Part shown: in pieces, positions 1-8,137 of the stretch
Layout: each line of letters begins with the position of its first letter
Position numbering within the stretch: the first letter of the stretch is position 1
Source of the DNA: Coxiellaceae bacterium
GTDB taxonomy: Bacteria; Pseudomonadota; Gammaproteobacteria; Comchoanobacterales; Comchoanobacteraceae
Assembly (NCBI GenBank): GCA_902603055.1
Contig: CACKTD010000001.1
Coordinates: 248,001 to 312,000, forward strand
DNA: 64,000 nucleotides
Direction: 5' to 3'
Program-made: the position numbers and the translations under genes
Notes under the pieces: model-generated
Databases searched by the model: none
What the model was told of the DNA's origin: nothing
What the model saw: the letters and a program-made list of their open reading frames with translations, nothing else

Positions 1-3000
1 TAGAGGGTAGAAATAGACTACTGATGGTCATGCTACTAGGAATAGTAGTTTTAGTAGGATTATATTTTGGGTTTGCTTTTTTGAACTCCAGCACATCTGA
101 CACATCAGTTACTAGAACACCAAGAGCACCTGCAAGTATTAGTGGTGTTACAGGTGGAGATATAGCAAATACTCAAGCAGCTAAATTAGTTGAACAACAA
201 AATAGGGCAAAGCTTCAGCGGGCTGAACAAACAGGGCAATCAGTAGTTCCTGTAATCATTGGTCGTGATGTAACAGGCGCCCCAGCGCCCACTAATGTTG
301 AAACGAAGGAAAACCCATGTAGCTTAGAAAATGTAACTAGGGCTCGTGAAGCAGGTGTATCTGCATTTGAATTAAAATGTCAGGGTTGTAGTGCAGCAGT
401 ATTGAAGGAAGCAGGTTATACTGCAGGTGAGCTTGCCGCAGCAGGATTTAGCGCAAAGGCACTAATGGATGCAGGTTTCAGTGCAGCTCAACTGAAAGCT
501 GCAGGGTTTAGTGCAGAAGATTTATTGAAGGCGGGTTTCAGTCCTAAACAACTACTAGAAGCCGGTTATACAGCAGGTGAATTAAGGAATGCGGGAGTAA
601 CTGCAGCAGAACTGAAAGCTGCTGGTCTTACTGCAAGTGAATTAAGAGCTGCAGGATTTACAGCTGATGAGTTGAAAAAAGCAGGTTTTAGTGATGCTGA
701 TATAAAAGCTGCTGGATTTAATACATCATGCCCAATTAAAGAAAATGAAAATAGTCGTTTTAAAGACTGTGATCAAACTTCGCTTGCTCAGGATAGAAGC
801 CGTGGTGTAAGTGCTAAGGTTCAAGAGCAACGTAATTGCAGTGCTTACTCATTAAGAGCTGCAGGATACACTGCTGGTGAATTAAAAGACGCTGGTTATT
901 CAGCACGGAATCTGAATTCTGCAGGATTCAGCGCAACTGATTTGAAAAGTCAAGGCTTCTCACTTAAACAGATGATTGATGCATGTTTTACTCCAACGCA
1001 ACTACGTGCTGCAGGCTTTAGTGCTAAAGATCTATTGGATGCAGGCTTTTCAATTGCAGACCTTAAGAATGCTGGATTCACTGCCGCAGATATGAAAGCA
1101 GCAGGAATATCAGCTGAAGCGCTACGTGCAGCAGGCTATAGCACAAAGGATCTCTTAAATGCAGGATTTTCTCCAGCAGAATTGATGAAATCAGGATTTT
1201 CATGTGGTGAGATGTACAAAGCAGGATCATCTGTAAGTGATTTAAAGAAAGCAGGATGTAGTGCAGCAGAACTACGTAAAGCAGGTGTGTCTGCTCAAGA
1301 TCTTGCTGATGCAGGATACAGTCTTCAGGATTTAAAGGCAGCAGGTTTTACCAATGGCGATCTCTTTAGAGCAGGTCTAACAAAGAATCAACAGCCGAGT
1401 GCAAATGCAGATGATCCGGATGATTTGTGTGCACCAGCAGTATTAAAGCAGGCATTTCAACGGGGAATTTCTGCAAAAAGTTTGAAAGATAAAGGGTGTT
1501 CAGCCAGCGCATTAAGAAATGCAGGATATACGGATCGTCAATTAGTAGATGCAGGGTTCTCACCAGCGCAACTTTTAAAAGCAGGAGTTGATACCGATCT
1601 GGATGGTAATATTCCGGTCGTTAAAGATTGTAGCTTAGCGAGTGTTAAAAAAGCATTTCAGGAAGGGATATCAGCTTCAACACTGAAGAAAAAAGGGTGT
1701 TCAGCAGCCGTGCTTCGTGCAGCAGGTTATAGTGCAGCTGCATTGAGGAATGCAGGATTTACACCAGAAGAGATGAAAGCAGCTGGATTTAATGTTGATG
1801 CTGTACCAGAGAAATGTACTCTGGAAACTGTTAAGAAAGCATATGAAAATGGAGTACCTGCCAAAAAACTATATGATATGGGTTGCCCTGCTTCCTTACT
1901 TAAACAAGCAGGTTACACAGCTGAACAATTAAGAGCTGCAGGATTTAGTGCAGCAGAATTGAAAAAAGCAGGCTTTACGGCAGCTGAACTAAAGGCTGCA
2001 GGATTCTCTGCAGCAGCGCTTAAGGATGCAGGTTTTAGCGCATCAGACTTAAAAGCAGCAGGATTTAGTGCAGCCGATTTACGTGCTGCTGGGTTTAGTG
2101 CAAAGGATCTTAAGGATGCAGGATTTAGTGCTGCAGATTTAAGAAATGCAGGATTCTCTGCTGCAGCTTTAAAGGATGCTGGCTTTACGGCTTCACAACT
2201 TCGTGATGCAGGCTTTAGTGCCGGTGATCTACGTAATGCAGGCTTCTCTGCAAAACAATTGAAGGATGCAGGGTTTTCTCCTAAAGAGCTTGCTGCAGCT
2301 GGATTTTCCGCTGCTCAAATGGCGGCAGCTGGATTTTCTGCGAAGGATTTAAAGGCTCTTGGTTATTCCGCAAGTGATTTAGTTGCTGGCGGCTTTTCAC
2401 CACAAGAACTAGCTGCAGCTGGATTCACTGCAAATGAATTAAAAGGAGCTGGTCTTACGGATGACCAGTTAAAACAAGCAGGTTTTAGCGACGCACAAAT
2501 ACAGGCTGCCACGGGTACAACTACAGCACAACCGAGTGCAGCACAACAGCAAGGTCAAAATCAAACACAAGCTACTACACAAGAAGATGATGTACGTCAA
2601 AGACAAGCAGCGCTGCAACAACAACAATTAAGACAAGCACAATTAAGTGAGATTAATTCAGCAATGCAGTCTGTTGCTTCAAACTTAATTAATAGCTGGT
2701 CACAAGTTAACACACAAAGCTTTAGGCAAGCTAGCTTCCAACCTCAAGATGATACGGCGGCAAATGGTAGTACATCTACAACGAATCAAACTACAGTCCT
2801 AATGGCTGATGGTTCAATGCAGCAAATACCAAGTCAAACATATACTTACGATGGTAAACAACGTAACTCTGGTAGATATAAGGAAGCAAATAAGCTTTCT
2901 AATACTGCATCATTAAGAATACCGAGGGGTACAATGTTATATGCTGTACTTGATATTGGTGCGAATTCAGATGAACCCTCAATGGTTGCAGCTACTGTAG

Positions 3001-3530
3001 TTAGTGGTCCATTACAAGGTTCTAGATTTTTCACATCAACCTCAGGTGGTGAGTTAACCGGTTTCCTTGATCAGCAAATGACACTATCATTTGATTCAAT
3101 TTTGCTTTCTGGTGGGACAAAAACACAAGCAGTAACTGCTGTTGCAGTTGACACTAATACTGCTAGAAGTGCGTTGAATGGCGATGTAAATAATCATATC
3201 ATGCTCCGATATGGTTCATTAATATTAACATCATTTATATCGGGTGTTGGTGATGCGATTACAAACGCCGGTTCAACGAATACAACATCAGAGGGAACTA
3301 CAACAACAGTTTATGATGATCTTTCAAACCCTGAACTCATTACGGTTGGTTTAGGAAATGCTGCCAGTGATTTATCCGATTTTGTTGACCAATGGTCAGA
3401 TTTGGATCCAACAGTAACGATTAATTCGGGTACTGCAGTTGGAATTATGTTTACAACAGATACTGAGATTAAAGTTAGGGGTCAAAATGATTCGTATAGT
3501 GATCTCAATAGTTATTTAGATGTGAGATAG
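1..3530 (+). CDS. dotG: DotG/IcmE, Dot/Icm core-complex protein (5' end outside window)
   Basis: VirB10/TrbI-like protein that links inner and outer membranes in the type IVB secretion core. The reading frame is open to the left edge (codons for E-G-R-N-R-L-L precede the first visible Met at 24) and no Shine-Dalgarno lies before that Met. The true start is therefore probably upstream and the gene is partial. A membrane segment covers roughly the first 20 residues counted from the Met at 24. About 60 decapeptide repeats of the type AGFSAxxLKx fill residues 99-825, then a Gln-rich linker. The last ~240 residues look like the TrbI/VirB10 C-terminal domain. Five Cys-X22-Cys modules open the repeat blocks. 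DotF and DotE follow in the same order as the Legionella icmE-icmG-icmC genes. Identity is firm from the repeat type plus C-domain plus context. Confidence 0.93.
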   Translation, partial: EGRNRLLMVMLLGIVVLVGLYFGFAFLNSSTSDTSVTRTPRAPASISGVTGGDIANTQAAKLVEQQNRAKLQRAEQTGQSVVPVIIGRDVTGAPAPTNVETKENPCSLENVTRAREAGVSAFELKCQGCSAAVLKEAGYTAGELAAAGFSAKALMDAGFSAAQLKAAGFSAEDLLKAGFSPKQLLEAGYTAGELRNAGVTAAELKAAGLTASELRAAGFTADELKKAGFSDADIKAAGFNTSCPIKENENSRFKDCDQTSLAQDRSRGVSAKVQEQRNCSAYSLRAAGYTAGELKDAGYSARNLNSAGFSATDLKSQGFSLKQMIDACFTPTQLRAAGFSAKDLLDAGFSIADLKNAGFTAADMKAAGISAEALRAAGYSTKDLLNAGFSPAELMKSGFSCGEMYKAGSSVSDLKKAGCSAAELRKAGVSAQDLADAGYSLQDLKAAGFTNGDLFRAGLTKNQQPSANADDPDDLCAPAVLKQAFQRGISAKSLKDKGCSASALRNAGYTDRQLVDAGFSPAQLLKAGVDTDLDGNIPVVKDCSLASVKKAFQEGISASTLKKKGCSAAVLRAAGYSAAALRNAGFTPEEMKAAGFNVDAVPEKCTLETVKKAYENGVPAKKLYDMGCPASLLKQAGYTAEQLRAAGFSAAELKKAGFTAAELKAAGFSAAALKDAGFSASDLKAAGFSAADLRAAGFSAKDLKDAGFSAADLRNAGFSAAALKDAGFTASQLRDAGFSAGDLRNAGFSAKQLKDAGFSPKELAAAGFSAAQMAAAGFSAKDLKALGYSASDLVAGGFSPQELAAAGFTANELKGAGLTDDQLKQAGFSDAQIQAATGTTTAQPSAAQQQGQNQTQATTQEDDVRQRQAALQQQQLRQAQLSEINSAMQSVASNLINSWSQVNTQSFRQASFQPQDDTAANGSTSTTNQTTVLMADGSMQQIPSQTYTYDGKQRNSGRYKEANKLSNTASLRIPRGTMLYAVLDIGANSDEPSMVAATVVSGPLQGSRFFTSTSGGELTGFLDQQMTLSFDSILLSGGTKTQAVTAVAVDTNTARSALNGDVNNHIMLRYGSLILTSFISGVGDAITNAGSTNTTSEGTTTTVYDDLSNPELITVGLGNAASDLSDFVDQWSDLDPTVTINSGTAVGIMFTTDTEIKVRGQNDSYSDLNSYLDVR
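318..2507 (+). repeat. Decapeptide-coding tandem repeat array inside dotG
   Basis: Thirty-base units encode variants of AGFSAxxLKx, about 60 in all. They fall into five blocks beginning with cysteine codons at 318, 768, 1428, 1629 and 1815. The last block has about 22 units in an unbroken run, and these are the most alike. The others are more diverged. The repeats are coding and resemble the pentapeptide-like repeats known from DotG proteins. Confidence 0.9.
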
Positions 3531-3553
3531 AATACTTAAATTAGGAGTTAGTT

Positions 3554-4315
3554 ATGGCAGATAACGAAACATATGATTATCAGGGTGAAGATGAATCTGT
3601 AAATGATTATCAAACTTCAGGTGGTAGTTTAAACGATATTCCTCCCCCACAAGGTGGATCAAGTATGGGAAGTCGGTTGATCATTATTTTAGTATTTATG
3701 ATAATTGCATATGCAATTGGATATTTCTTAACAAACATGTCAGGTTCTACAAATACAGCACCAGTACAAGAGGTACCAAGTCCGATCGTGCCACAGCAAC
3801 AACCCCAACCAGCACCTCCACCACCTGTTCAAACAAAGGAGTTTAAGCTGGAAGATAGTGTTGTATTTAAAAACTTTCAGAAACAATCGCAACAGCAGGT
3901 TGATCAATTAAAGAGTCTGAATACTCAATTAGTACAACAAGTTAAGCAGATGAATGATCAGGTCCTAGCTGTTCAAGAAAGTGTAGCTAATGAATCTAAA
4001 AAACAAGTTGAAATGACTACCCAAATGGTAAATGAACTTCGAAACGAGTTGTATGATATCAGAGGGCGTGTAGCCGTTATTGAAGATAAATTGAAGCCTA
4101 AGCCTGTAGAAGTGCATAAAAAACTCAAGACTTTCTATTTAAGAGGGATCATTGAAGGGCGTGCATGGATTAATACACCTAAAGGGGAGAGTATGACGAT
4201 ACGAGTAGGTGATTCAATTCCTGATTATGGTAAAGTGACAGGTATCTTCCCTGATCAAGGCTTCGTTATGACTACGTCTAAAAGAATGATTGTTTTCTCC
4301 AGAAATGATACATAG
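3554..4315 (+). CDS. dotF: DotF/IcmG, Dot/Icm inner-membrane core component
   Basis: 253-residue bitopic inner-membrane protein of the Dot/Icm core, described in Legionella as a DotG partner. The cytoplasmic N-terminus is acidic (residues 1-30). One membrane span lies at about 41-60, followed by a proline/glutamine-rich stretch (about 69-92), a Gln-rich probable coiled coil (about 105-185) and a compact C-terminal domain (about 190-253). The start is supported by AGGAG six bases before the ATG. It begins 23 bases after dotG and its 3' end overlaps dotE, so the three genes are very likely one operon. The call rests on topology, composition and gene order more than on a signature motif. Confidence 0.82.
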   Translation: MADNETYDYQGEDESVNDYQTSGGSLNDIPPPQGGSSMGSRLIIILVFMIIAYAIGYFLTNMSGSTNTAPVQEVPSPIVPQQQPQPAPPPPVQTKEFKLEDSVVFKNFQKQSQQQVDQLKSLNTQLVQQVKQMNDQVLAVQESVANESKKQVEMTTQMVNELRNELYDIRGRVAVIEDKLKPKPVEVHKKLKTFYLRGIIEGRAWINTPKGESMTIRVGDSIPDYGKVTGIFPDQGFVMTTSKRMIVFSRNDT

Positions 4316-4919
4316 CTTAGCAATATGGATTAGTTTTTTTGCAATTTCACTATCAAGTGCAATTGCACAGGATACAACTGCCACAACTGATGGTGTAGCT
4401 GCGACAAATATATTTTTAAACTTATTTAACTCACTTGCAGGCGTTACCAATTTCCTGACTGGCTTTATGTATGTCTTAGGAATAGGTTTAACAGTGTCTG
4501 CGATGATGAAGTTTAAAAAATTTGGTCATAGAACAGCATTTATGAACGTGGAGACAGGGATTGTAGCACCACTTATCCAGTTTGTAGTTGGTGTTGCATT
4601 ACTCTACACACCAAGTCTTCTTGAAATACTCAATTATACGCTATTTAGAGATCCGAATATCATTAATGTAATGAATTACGCACAAACTAATAATCCAGAT
4701 TTCGCAAATGTTCTTGGTCCTGTATTAGGGGTTGTTCAGGTTTTAGGATTGATTGCGTTTATTAGAGGGATGCTTATTCTGTCAAAAGGTGTTCAAAAAG
4801 AGGGTGGTAATCAACCTGGTCAAGTTACTAAGGGGATCGTGCATATTATCTCTGGTGTATTAGGCATTAATGTTATTCAAACGATTAATGTCGTTCAAGC
4901 AACTTTTGGATTGAGCTAA
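4305..4919 (+). CDS. icmC: DotE/IcmC, Dot/Icm inner-membrane protein
   Basis: About 204 residues. The N-terminus (MIHSLAIWISFF..., ending A-I-A-Q) looks like a signal sequence. Roughly four hydrophobic spans follow, near residues 34-65, 85-110, 145-165 and 180-200. I chose the ATG at 4305 over an in-frame TTG at 4290. The ATG gives the cleaner signal peptide and an 11-base overlap with the end of dotF. The motif F-L-T-G-F-M-Y-V-L-G-I followed by M-K-F-K is shared in style with the icmD-like proteins next door, in line with the known relation of IcmC and IcmD. Position after dotG-dotF matches icmE-icmG-icmC in Legionella. Its exact role in the apparatus is not known to me. Confidence 0.82.
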   Translation: MIHSLAIWISFFAISLSSAIAQDTTATTDGVAATNIFLNLFNSLAGVTNFLTGFMYVLGIGLTVSAMMKFKKFGHRTAFMNVETGIVAPLIQFVVGVALLYTPSLLEILNYTLFRDPNIINVMNYAQTNNPDFANVLGPVLGVVQVLGLIAFIRGMLILSKGVQKEGGNQPGQVTKGIVHIISGVLGINVIQTINVVQATFGLS

Positions 4920-4926
4920 TAGCATT

Positions 4927-4958
4927 AAAAAAGGTGCTATGAATTAAATCATAGCACC
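4927..4958 (-). terminator. Rho-independent terminator of the minus-strand icmD-like gene
   Basis: A perfect 10-bp stem (GGTGCTATGA at 4933-4942 pairs with 4949-4958) encloses a 6-base loop. On the minus strand it is followed by six T residues (A run 4927-4932). On the plus strand no T run follows, so it mainly serves the gene ending at 4991. It may still weaken read-through from dotE. Confidence 0.85.
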
Positions 4959-4990
4959 CATTAAACGTTTATGGTTAACTTAAGTTAGTA

Positions 4991-5359
4991 TTAACTTGAA
5001 GCGCCTGGTAATACAGTTGTGTTGGTTGCACCAGCACCAACTGATTGACCACCAAGAAATACTCCAAAGATATTTAAGAAACCTGGTAGAAATATAGCTA
5101 AAACTGATAATCCAAATAATGTTAAAGGTTGACCAATGGTTACCTGTTGTGGATTATCACGGTGTTGTCTAAACTTCATGATCGCTGCTACGAATAGCAT
5201 CAGACCAACAATATACGCCATTCCAGTAAATATTTGGGTTACCATAGAAAATAAACCAACTATAGCTGAAAGTGATTGGGACAAAGTTGTGATCTCCTGA
5301 GCATAAGCCGCACCAAATACAACCAATATAACGAATGATAAAATAAATCCTTTTTTCAT
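4991..5359 (-). CDS. icmD: IcmD/DotP-family protein, copy 1
   Basis: 122-residue small membrane protein. The signal peptide is about residues 1-21 (ends A-Y-A, then Q), with hydrophobic spans near 45-65 and 85-108. The motif K-F-R-Q-H-R-D-N-P-Q-Q between the spans is nearly identical in the copy at 7726-8124, and both end in L-P-G-A-S-S. A longer start at 5386 would overlap a -10 box, while the ATG at 5359 has GGAG six bases upstream, so I use 5359. It is transcribed against dotE and closed by a strong terminator. In Legionella a single icmD follows icmC. Here this copy lies in that place but inverted. Confidence 0.8.
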   Translation of the reverse strand: MKKGFILSFVILVVFGAAYAQEITTLSQSLSAIVGLFSMVTQIFTGMAYIVGLMLFVAAIMKFRQHRDNPQQVTIGQPLTLFGLSVLAIFLPGFLNIFGVFLGGQSVGAGATNTTVLPGASS

Positions 5360-5384
5360 AACTATCTCCATAAACAATGTTTTC

Positions 5385-5412
5385 ATTATAGTATAGATTT
5401 TAAAGTTTGCAT
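5385..5412 (-). promoter_or_regulatory. Promoter of icmD-like copy 1
   Basis: On the minus strand a consensus TATAAT (plus 5385-5390) is followed by GAAAAC. An upstream AACTTTAAAA block matches the one before the neighbouring gene ending at 5425 (AACTTCAAAA). No clear -35 hexamer is visible. The leader is about 20 bases, with GGAG before the ATG at 5359. Confidence 0.6.
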
Positions 5413-5424
5413 GAAATGCTTTAT

Positions 5425-5721
5425 TTATGTTACTAAAAAAGCAGTAAAGTTAATGAAAGCTGGCAATAATGTAGTAACTACTGATAAGATTGATAATGAT
5501 AAAAATTGGTTCATACTCATTGTATCTTTGTAGGATAAATATCTATGTAATTTAAATAGTGCGCCGGCAAGTATAATTATACTGACTACCAGTGTCATGA
5601 TATGAGATGTGATCGTTTGATGCAAAAGTGTGTTCAATGAGTTTTCAAAGCTGAGTCGATCCTGTGCATGCACAATTCCAAGTGTAGAAATAAAAATTAA
5701 AAACCAAATTCCCTTTGACAT
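5425..5721 (-). CDS. Diverged IcmD/DotP-like small membrane protein
   Basis: 98 residues: signal peptide (about 1-19, ending H-A, then Q) and two hydrophobic spans at about 40-56 and 70-95. The layout matches the two IcmD-like proteins nearby: signal peptide, span, K-L-H-R-Y basic turn, span, and a V-T-T-L-L-P-A-F-I-N segment comparable with A-I-F-L-P-G-F-L-N of copy 1. The conserved D-N-P-Q-Q loop is lost and the C-terminal tail is missing. It shares its promoter pattern with copy 1. I infer a diverged third paralogue; homology is weak by eye, so it could be an unrelated two-span protein. Confidence 0.6.
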   Translation of the reverse strand: MSKGIWFLIFISTLGIVHAQDRLSFENSLNTLLHQTITSHIMTLVVSIIILAGALFKLHRYLSYKDTMSMNQFLSLSILSVVTTLLPAFINFTAFLVT

Positions 5722-5745
5722 ATCAGCTCCTTTGCAACAGTTTTC

Positions 5746-5774
5746 ATTATAGTCTAATTTTTTGAAGTTGAATT
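5746..5774 (-). promoter_or_regulatory. Promoter of the diverged icmD-like gene
   Basis: Minus-strand TATAAT at plus 5746-5751, followed by GAAAAC and preceded by AACTTCAAAA. The layout is shared with the promoter at 5385-5412. AAAGGAG lies before the ATG at 5721. It sits back to back with the htpG promoter. Confidence 0.6.
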
Positions 5775-5792
5775 TTTAATAAACGACCCCAT
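5767..5792 (+). promoter_or_regulatory. Sigma-32-type heat-shock promoter of htpG
   Basis: GTTGAAT (5767-5773), a 13-base spacer and CCCCAT (5787-5792, continuing AATA) fit the RpoH consensus CTTGAAA - 13-15 - CCCCATnTA. The predicted transcript start is near 5800, just ahead of GGAG (5811-5814) and the htpG ATG. Confidence 0.7.
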
Positions 5793-5821
5793 AATAATTG
5801 CATAGTCAAAGGAGTAAAAAA

Positions 5822-7696
5822 ATGGTTGAACAACATCAGTTTTCAGCAGACGTTAATAAAGTTTTACAAATCGTGGTTGAATCACTTTACAAAAATGATG
5901 AAGTGTTTTTAAGAGAATTAATTTCTAATGCATCGGATGCTCTAGAAAAAAGACGCTATCTTTCACTACAAGATGAAAAAAAGAAAGCTGATGAAAAACT
6001 TGGCATTGAAGTTAAGTTTGATGATCAATATATCGAGGTCATTGATAATGGGATTGGCATGAATCATGATGATTTAATTGCTCAATTAGGCCAAATTGCA
6101 CACTCTGGTACTGGAGAAATAATAAAAAAAATGCAAGAAGCTAAAAGTAAAAATGAATTGATAGGTCAGTTTGGTGTGGGGTTTTATTCAGCATTTGTAG
6201 TTGCTGATGAGGTCATCGTGAAGTCTCGAAAAGTTGGTGAAAAAGATGGTTGGCTATGGTCTACAAAAACAGATGAGAATTTATATAGCATTGATAAGCT
6301 CGATGGACTTCCTGAGGGAACGTCTGTGCGAATCAAACTCAAAGACGATAAAAAAGAGTTTGCATCATTTCATCGGTTACAAACCATCGTTGATAAATAC
6401 TCCAGCCATATTAGTTTCCCAATTACAATGTATGAGCCAAGTAACGACGAAGATAAAAAAGAAGAGCCAACCCCAACAGTGGTGAATCGGGCTAAAGCAA
6501 TCTGGACTGTACCTAAAAAAGAACTAACTAAAGCAGATTATGATAGTTACTATTCAGATCTTAATCATATGGATGCGGAGCCACCGGTAATTTATGGTGA
6601 CTTCAGAGTGGAGGGTAAAGTCTCCTACAATAGCATCGTTTTTATCCCCAGCAAGGCCCCTTTTGATCTTTGGCATGCTGAGTATAAGCATGGGCTTAAA
6701 TTGTACGTGCAGCGTGTTTTTATTCAGGAAGATCAAGATGCACTATTGCCGATGTATTTGCGTTTTGTAAAGGGGGTTGTCGATACACAAGATTTATCTT
6801 TAAATGTTTCAAGGGAAATGTTGCAAAATAATCCTGTTCTTAATCAAATAAAAACTTCATTAACTAAGAAAACATTGGGTATGTTACAAGATCTCATTAA
6901 AAATGAACCAAAGACATACGATCAGATATGGACTGAATTCGGCTCTGTTTTAAAAACAGGCTTAGGTGAGGACTTTAGTAATCGTGATCAGATTATGTCA
7001 TTATTACGCTTCAAATCAAATCTACGAGATGGTCTAATTTCTTTGAAAGACTATGTTGAAAAAGCAGATAAAAAACAAAAGAAAATATATTATTTGACAA
7101 CTGATCGTTTTGAAGCAGGCTTAACCAGTCCTTATATTGAAATCTTTAATAAGAAAAATATTGAAGTACTTATTTTGGATGATCGTGTTGATGAATGGAT
7201 GGTGAGTAATTTACGTAACTTTGAAGAGATGACGTTACAATCCATTGCACACGGTGGTCTAGAGGATTTTAGTGATAAAAAAGATGATGAGAAAGCTGAA
7301 GACAAAAAATCAACAGAAAATAAAATTCATCAGAAGTTTTTTGATCAAATTAAAAAGTCTCTTGAGAATCAGATTAAAGATGTTCAAGAATCCACTCGAT
7401 TAACACAGTCTCCATGTTGTCTCATTTCTGATACACAAGAGATGAGTAGTCATTTGAAGCGCATGCTTAAAGATGCAGGACAAGAAATTCCAGAATCAAA
7501 ACCAATTCTCGAGCTAAATATGGAGCATCCGTTGATTGTTAGGGCCATGGATGCGAAAGATCAACAGTTTGAAAAGTATATTGAATTGATTCATGGGCAA
7601 GCATTGCTTATGGATGGAGAACAATTGAAAGACCCAACTCAGTTCGTAAAAACGATGAATGAGCTGATGACGGTTGATGTTAATACAACACAGTGA
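5822..7696 (+). CDS. htpG: HtpG, Hsp90-family chaperone
   Basis: 624 residues, the usual HtpG length. It is an ATP-dependent cytoplasmic dimeric chaperone. The N-terminal GHKL ATPase domain shows E-L-I-S-N-A-S-D-A, D-N-G-I-G-M and G-Q-F-G-V-G-F-Y-S. The middle domain has the L-N-V-S-R-E-M-L-Q-N segment, and the C-terminal dimerisation domain follows a Lys/Glu-rich linker (about residues 495-515). The ATG at 5822 is chosen because GGAG lies seven bases upstream and a sigma-32-like promoter ends just before; an in-frame TTG at 5798 would lie at the transcript start. It sits between icmD-like genes, so heat-shock transcription may run into icmD copy 3. Confidence 0.97.
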   Translation: MVEQHQFSADVNKVLQIVVESLYKNDEVFLRELISNASDALEKRRYLSLQDEKKKADEKLGIEVKFDDQYIEVIDNGIGMNHDDLIAQLGQIAHSGTGEIIKKMQEAKSKNELIGQFGVGFYSAFVVADEVIVKSRKVGEKDGWLWSTKTDENLYSIDKLDGLPEGTSVRIKLKDDKKEFASFHRLQTIVDKYSSHISFPITMYEPSNDEDKKEEPTPTVVNRAKAIWTVPKKELTKADYDSYYSDLNHMDAEPPVIYGDFRVEGKVSYNSIVFIPSKAPFDLWHAEYKHGLKLYVQRVFIQEDQDALLPMYLRFVKGVVDTQDLSLNVSREMLQNNPVLNQIKTSLTKKTLGMLQDLIKNEPKTYDQIWTEFGSVLKTGLGEDFSNRDQIMSLLRFKSNLRDGLISLKDYVEKADKKQKKIYYLTTDRFEAGLTSPYIEIFNKKNIEVLILDDRVDEWMVSNLRNFEEMTLQSIAHGGLEDFSDKKDDEKAEDKKSTENKIHQKFFDQIKKSLENQIKDVQESTRLTQSPCCLISDTQEMSSHLKRMLKDAGQEIPESKPILELNMEHPLIVRAMDAKDQQFEKYIELIHGQALLMDGEQLKDPTQFVKTMNELMTVDVNTTQ

Positions 7697-7725
7697 TATT
7701 ATTTGAAAAGATCGGGAGGTAGGTC

Positions 7726-8124
7726 ATGTTAAAAGCTGGATTTTTATTATTATGGTTATCATCTATTGCATTTGCGAATGGTGATGTTGGATTAGGCCAC
7801 CTTGCAGTTGGATTATTAAGTCAGTATCGTTACTTTGCTCAACTGATTTTAGGAACTGCTTTTTTAGCTGGATTATGTTTTTTTGTTGCAGCATTGTTTA
7901 AATTTAAGCAACATAAAGATAACCCTCAACAAACAACGATTGGTACACCATTTGCTTTATTAGCAATTTCTGTAGCTTTAGTATTCCTACCGGGCTTTAT
8001 TAAGCCTGCAGGTGAGAGCTTATTTGGTGCAGACTCAACAATGTCAGCTGGTGTTGCTGGTGATATTAGTCAGTTGCCAGGTGCGTCATCAACAGACGTT
8101 GATTCCTATCAAGACTTTATTTAA
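7726..8124 (+). CDS. icmD: IcmD/DotP-family protein, copy 3
   Basis: 132 residues: signal peptide (about 1-18, ending A-F-A, then N), two hydrophobic spans (about 40-62 and 80-100) and a polar tail containing Q-L-P-G-A-S-S. The inter-span loop K-F-K-Q-H-K-D-N-P-Q-Q-T-T-I-G matches copy 1 (4991-5359) almost residue for residue. GGGAGG lies before the ATG. It follows htpG by 29 bases and precedes rph by 13, so it may be co-transcribed with both. I cannot tell which copy is the functional orthologue of Legionella IcmD. Confidence 0.8.
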   Translation: MLKAGFLLLWLSSIAFANGDVGLGHLAVGLLSQYRYFAQLILGTAFLAGLCFFVAALFKFKQHKDNPQQTTIGTPFALLAISVALVFLPGFIKPAGESLFGADSTMSAGVAGDISQLPGASSTDVDSYQDFI

Positions 8125-8137
8125 GCGTTAGAAATTA

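Noticed and set aside
318..2507. Regular 30-base DNA repeats that could suggest a CRISPR array
   Set aside because: The repeats are in frame within dotG, are not separated by unique spacers and encode a known type of decapeptide repeat.
4214..4450. 78-codon minus-strand frame across the dotF-dotE junction
   Set aside because: Both strands cannot be read so tightly here; dotF and dotE explain the DNA.
4927..4958. Reading the hairpin as a terminator for dotE on the plus strand
   Set aside because: No T run follows the stem on the plus strand; the run is on the other side, so it serves the minus-strand gene.
5360..5386. Longer start for icmD-like copy 1
   Set aside because: The first codons would overlap the -10 box, and the GGAG site serves the ATG at 5359.
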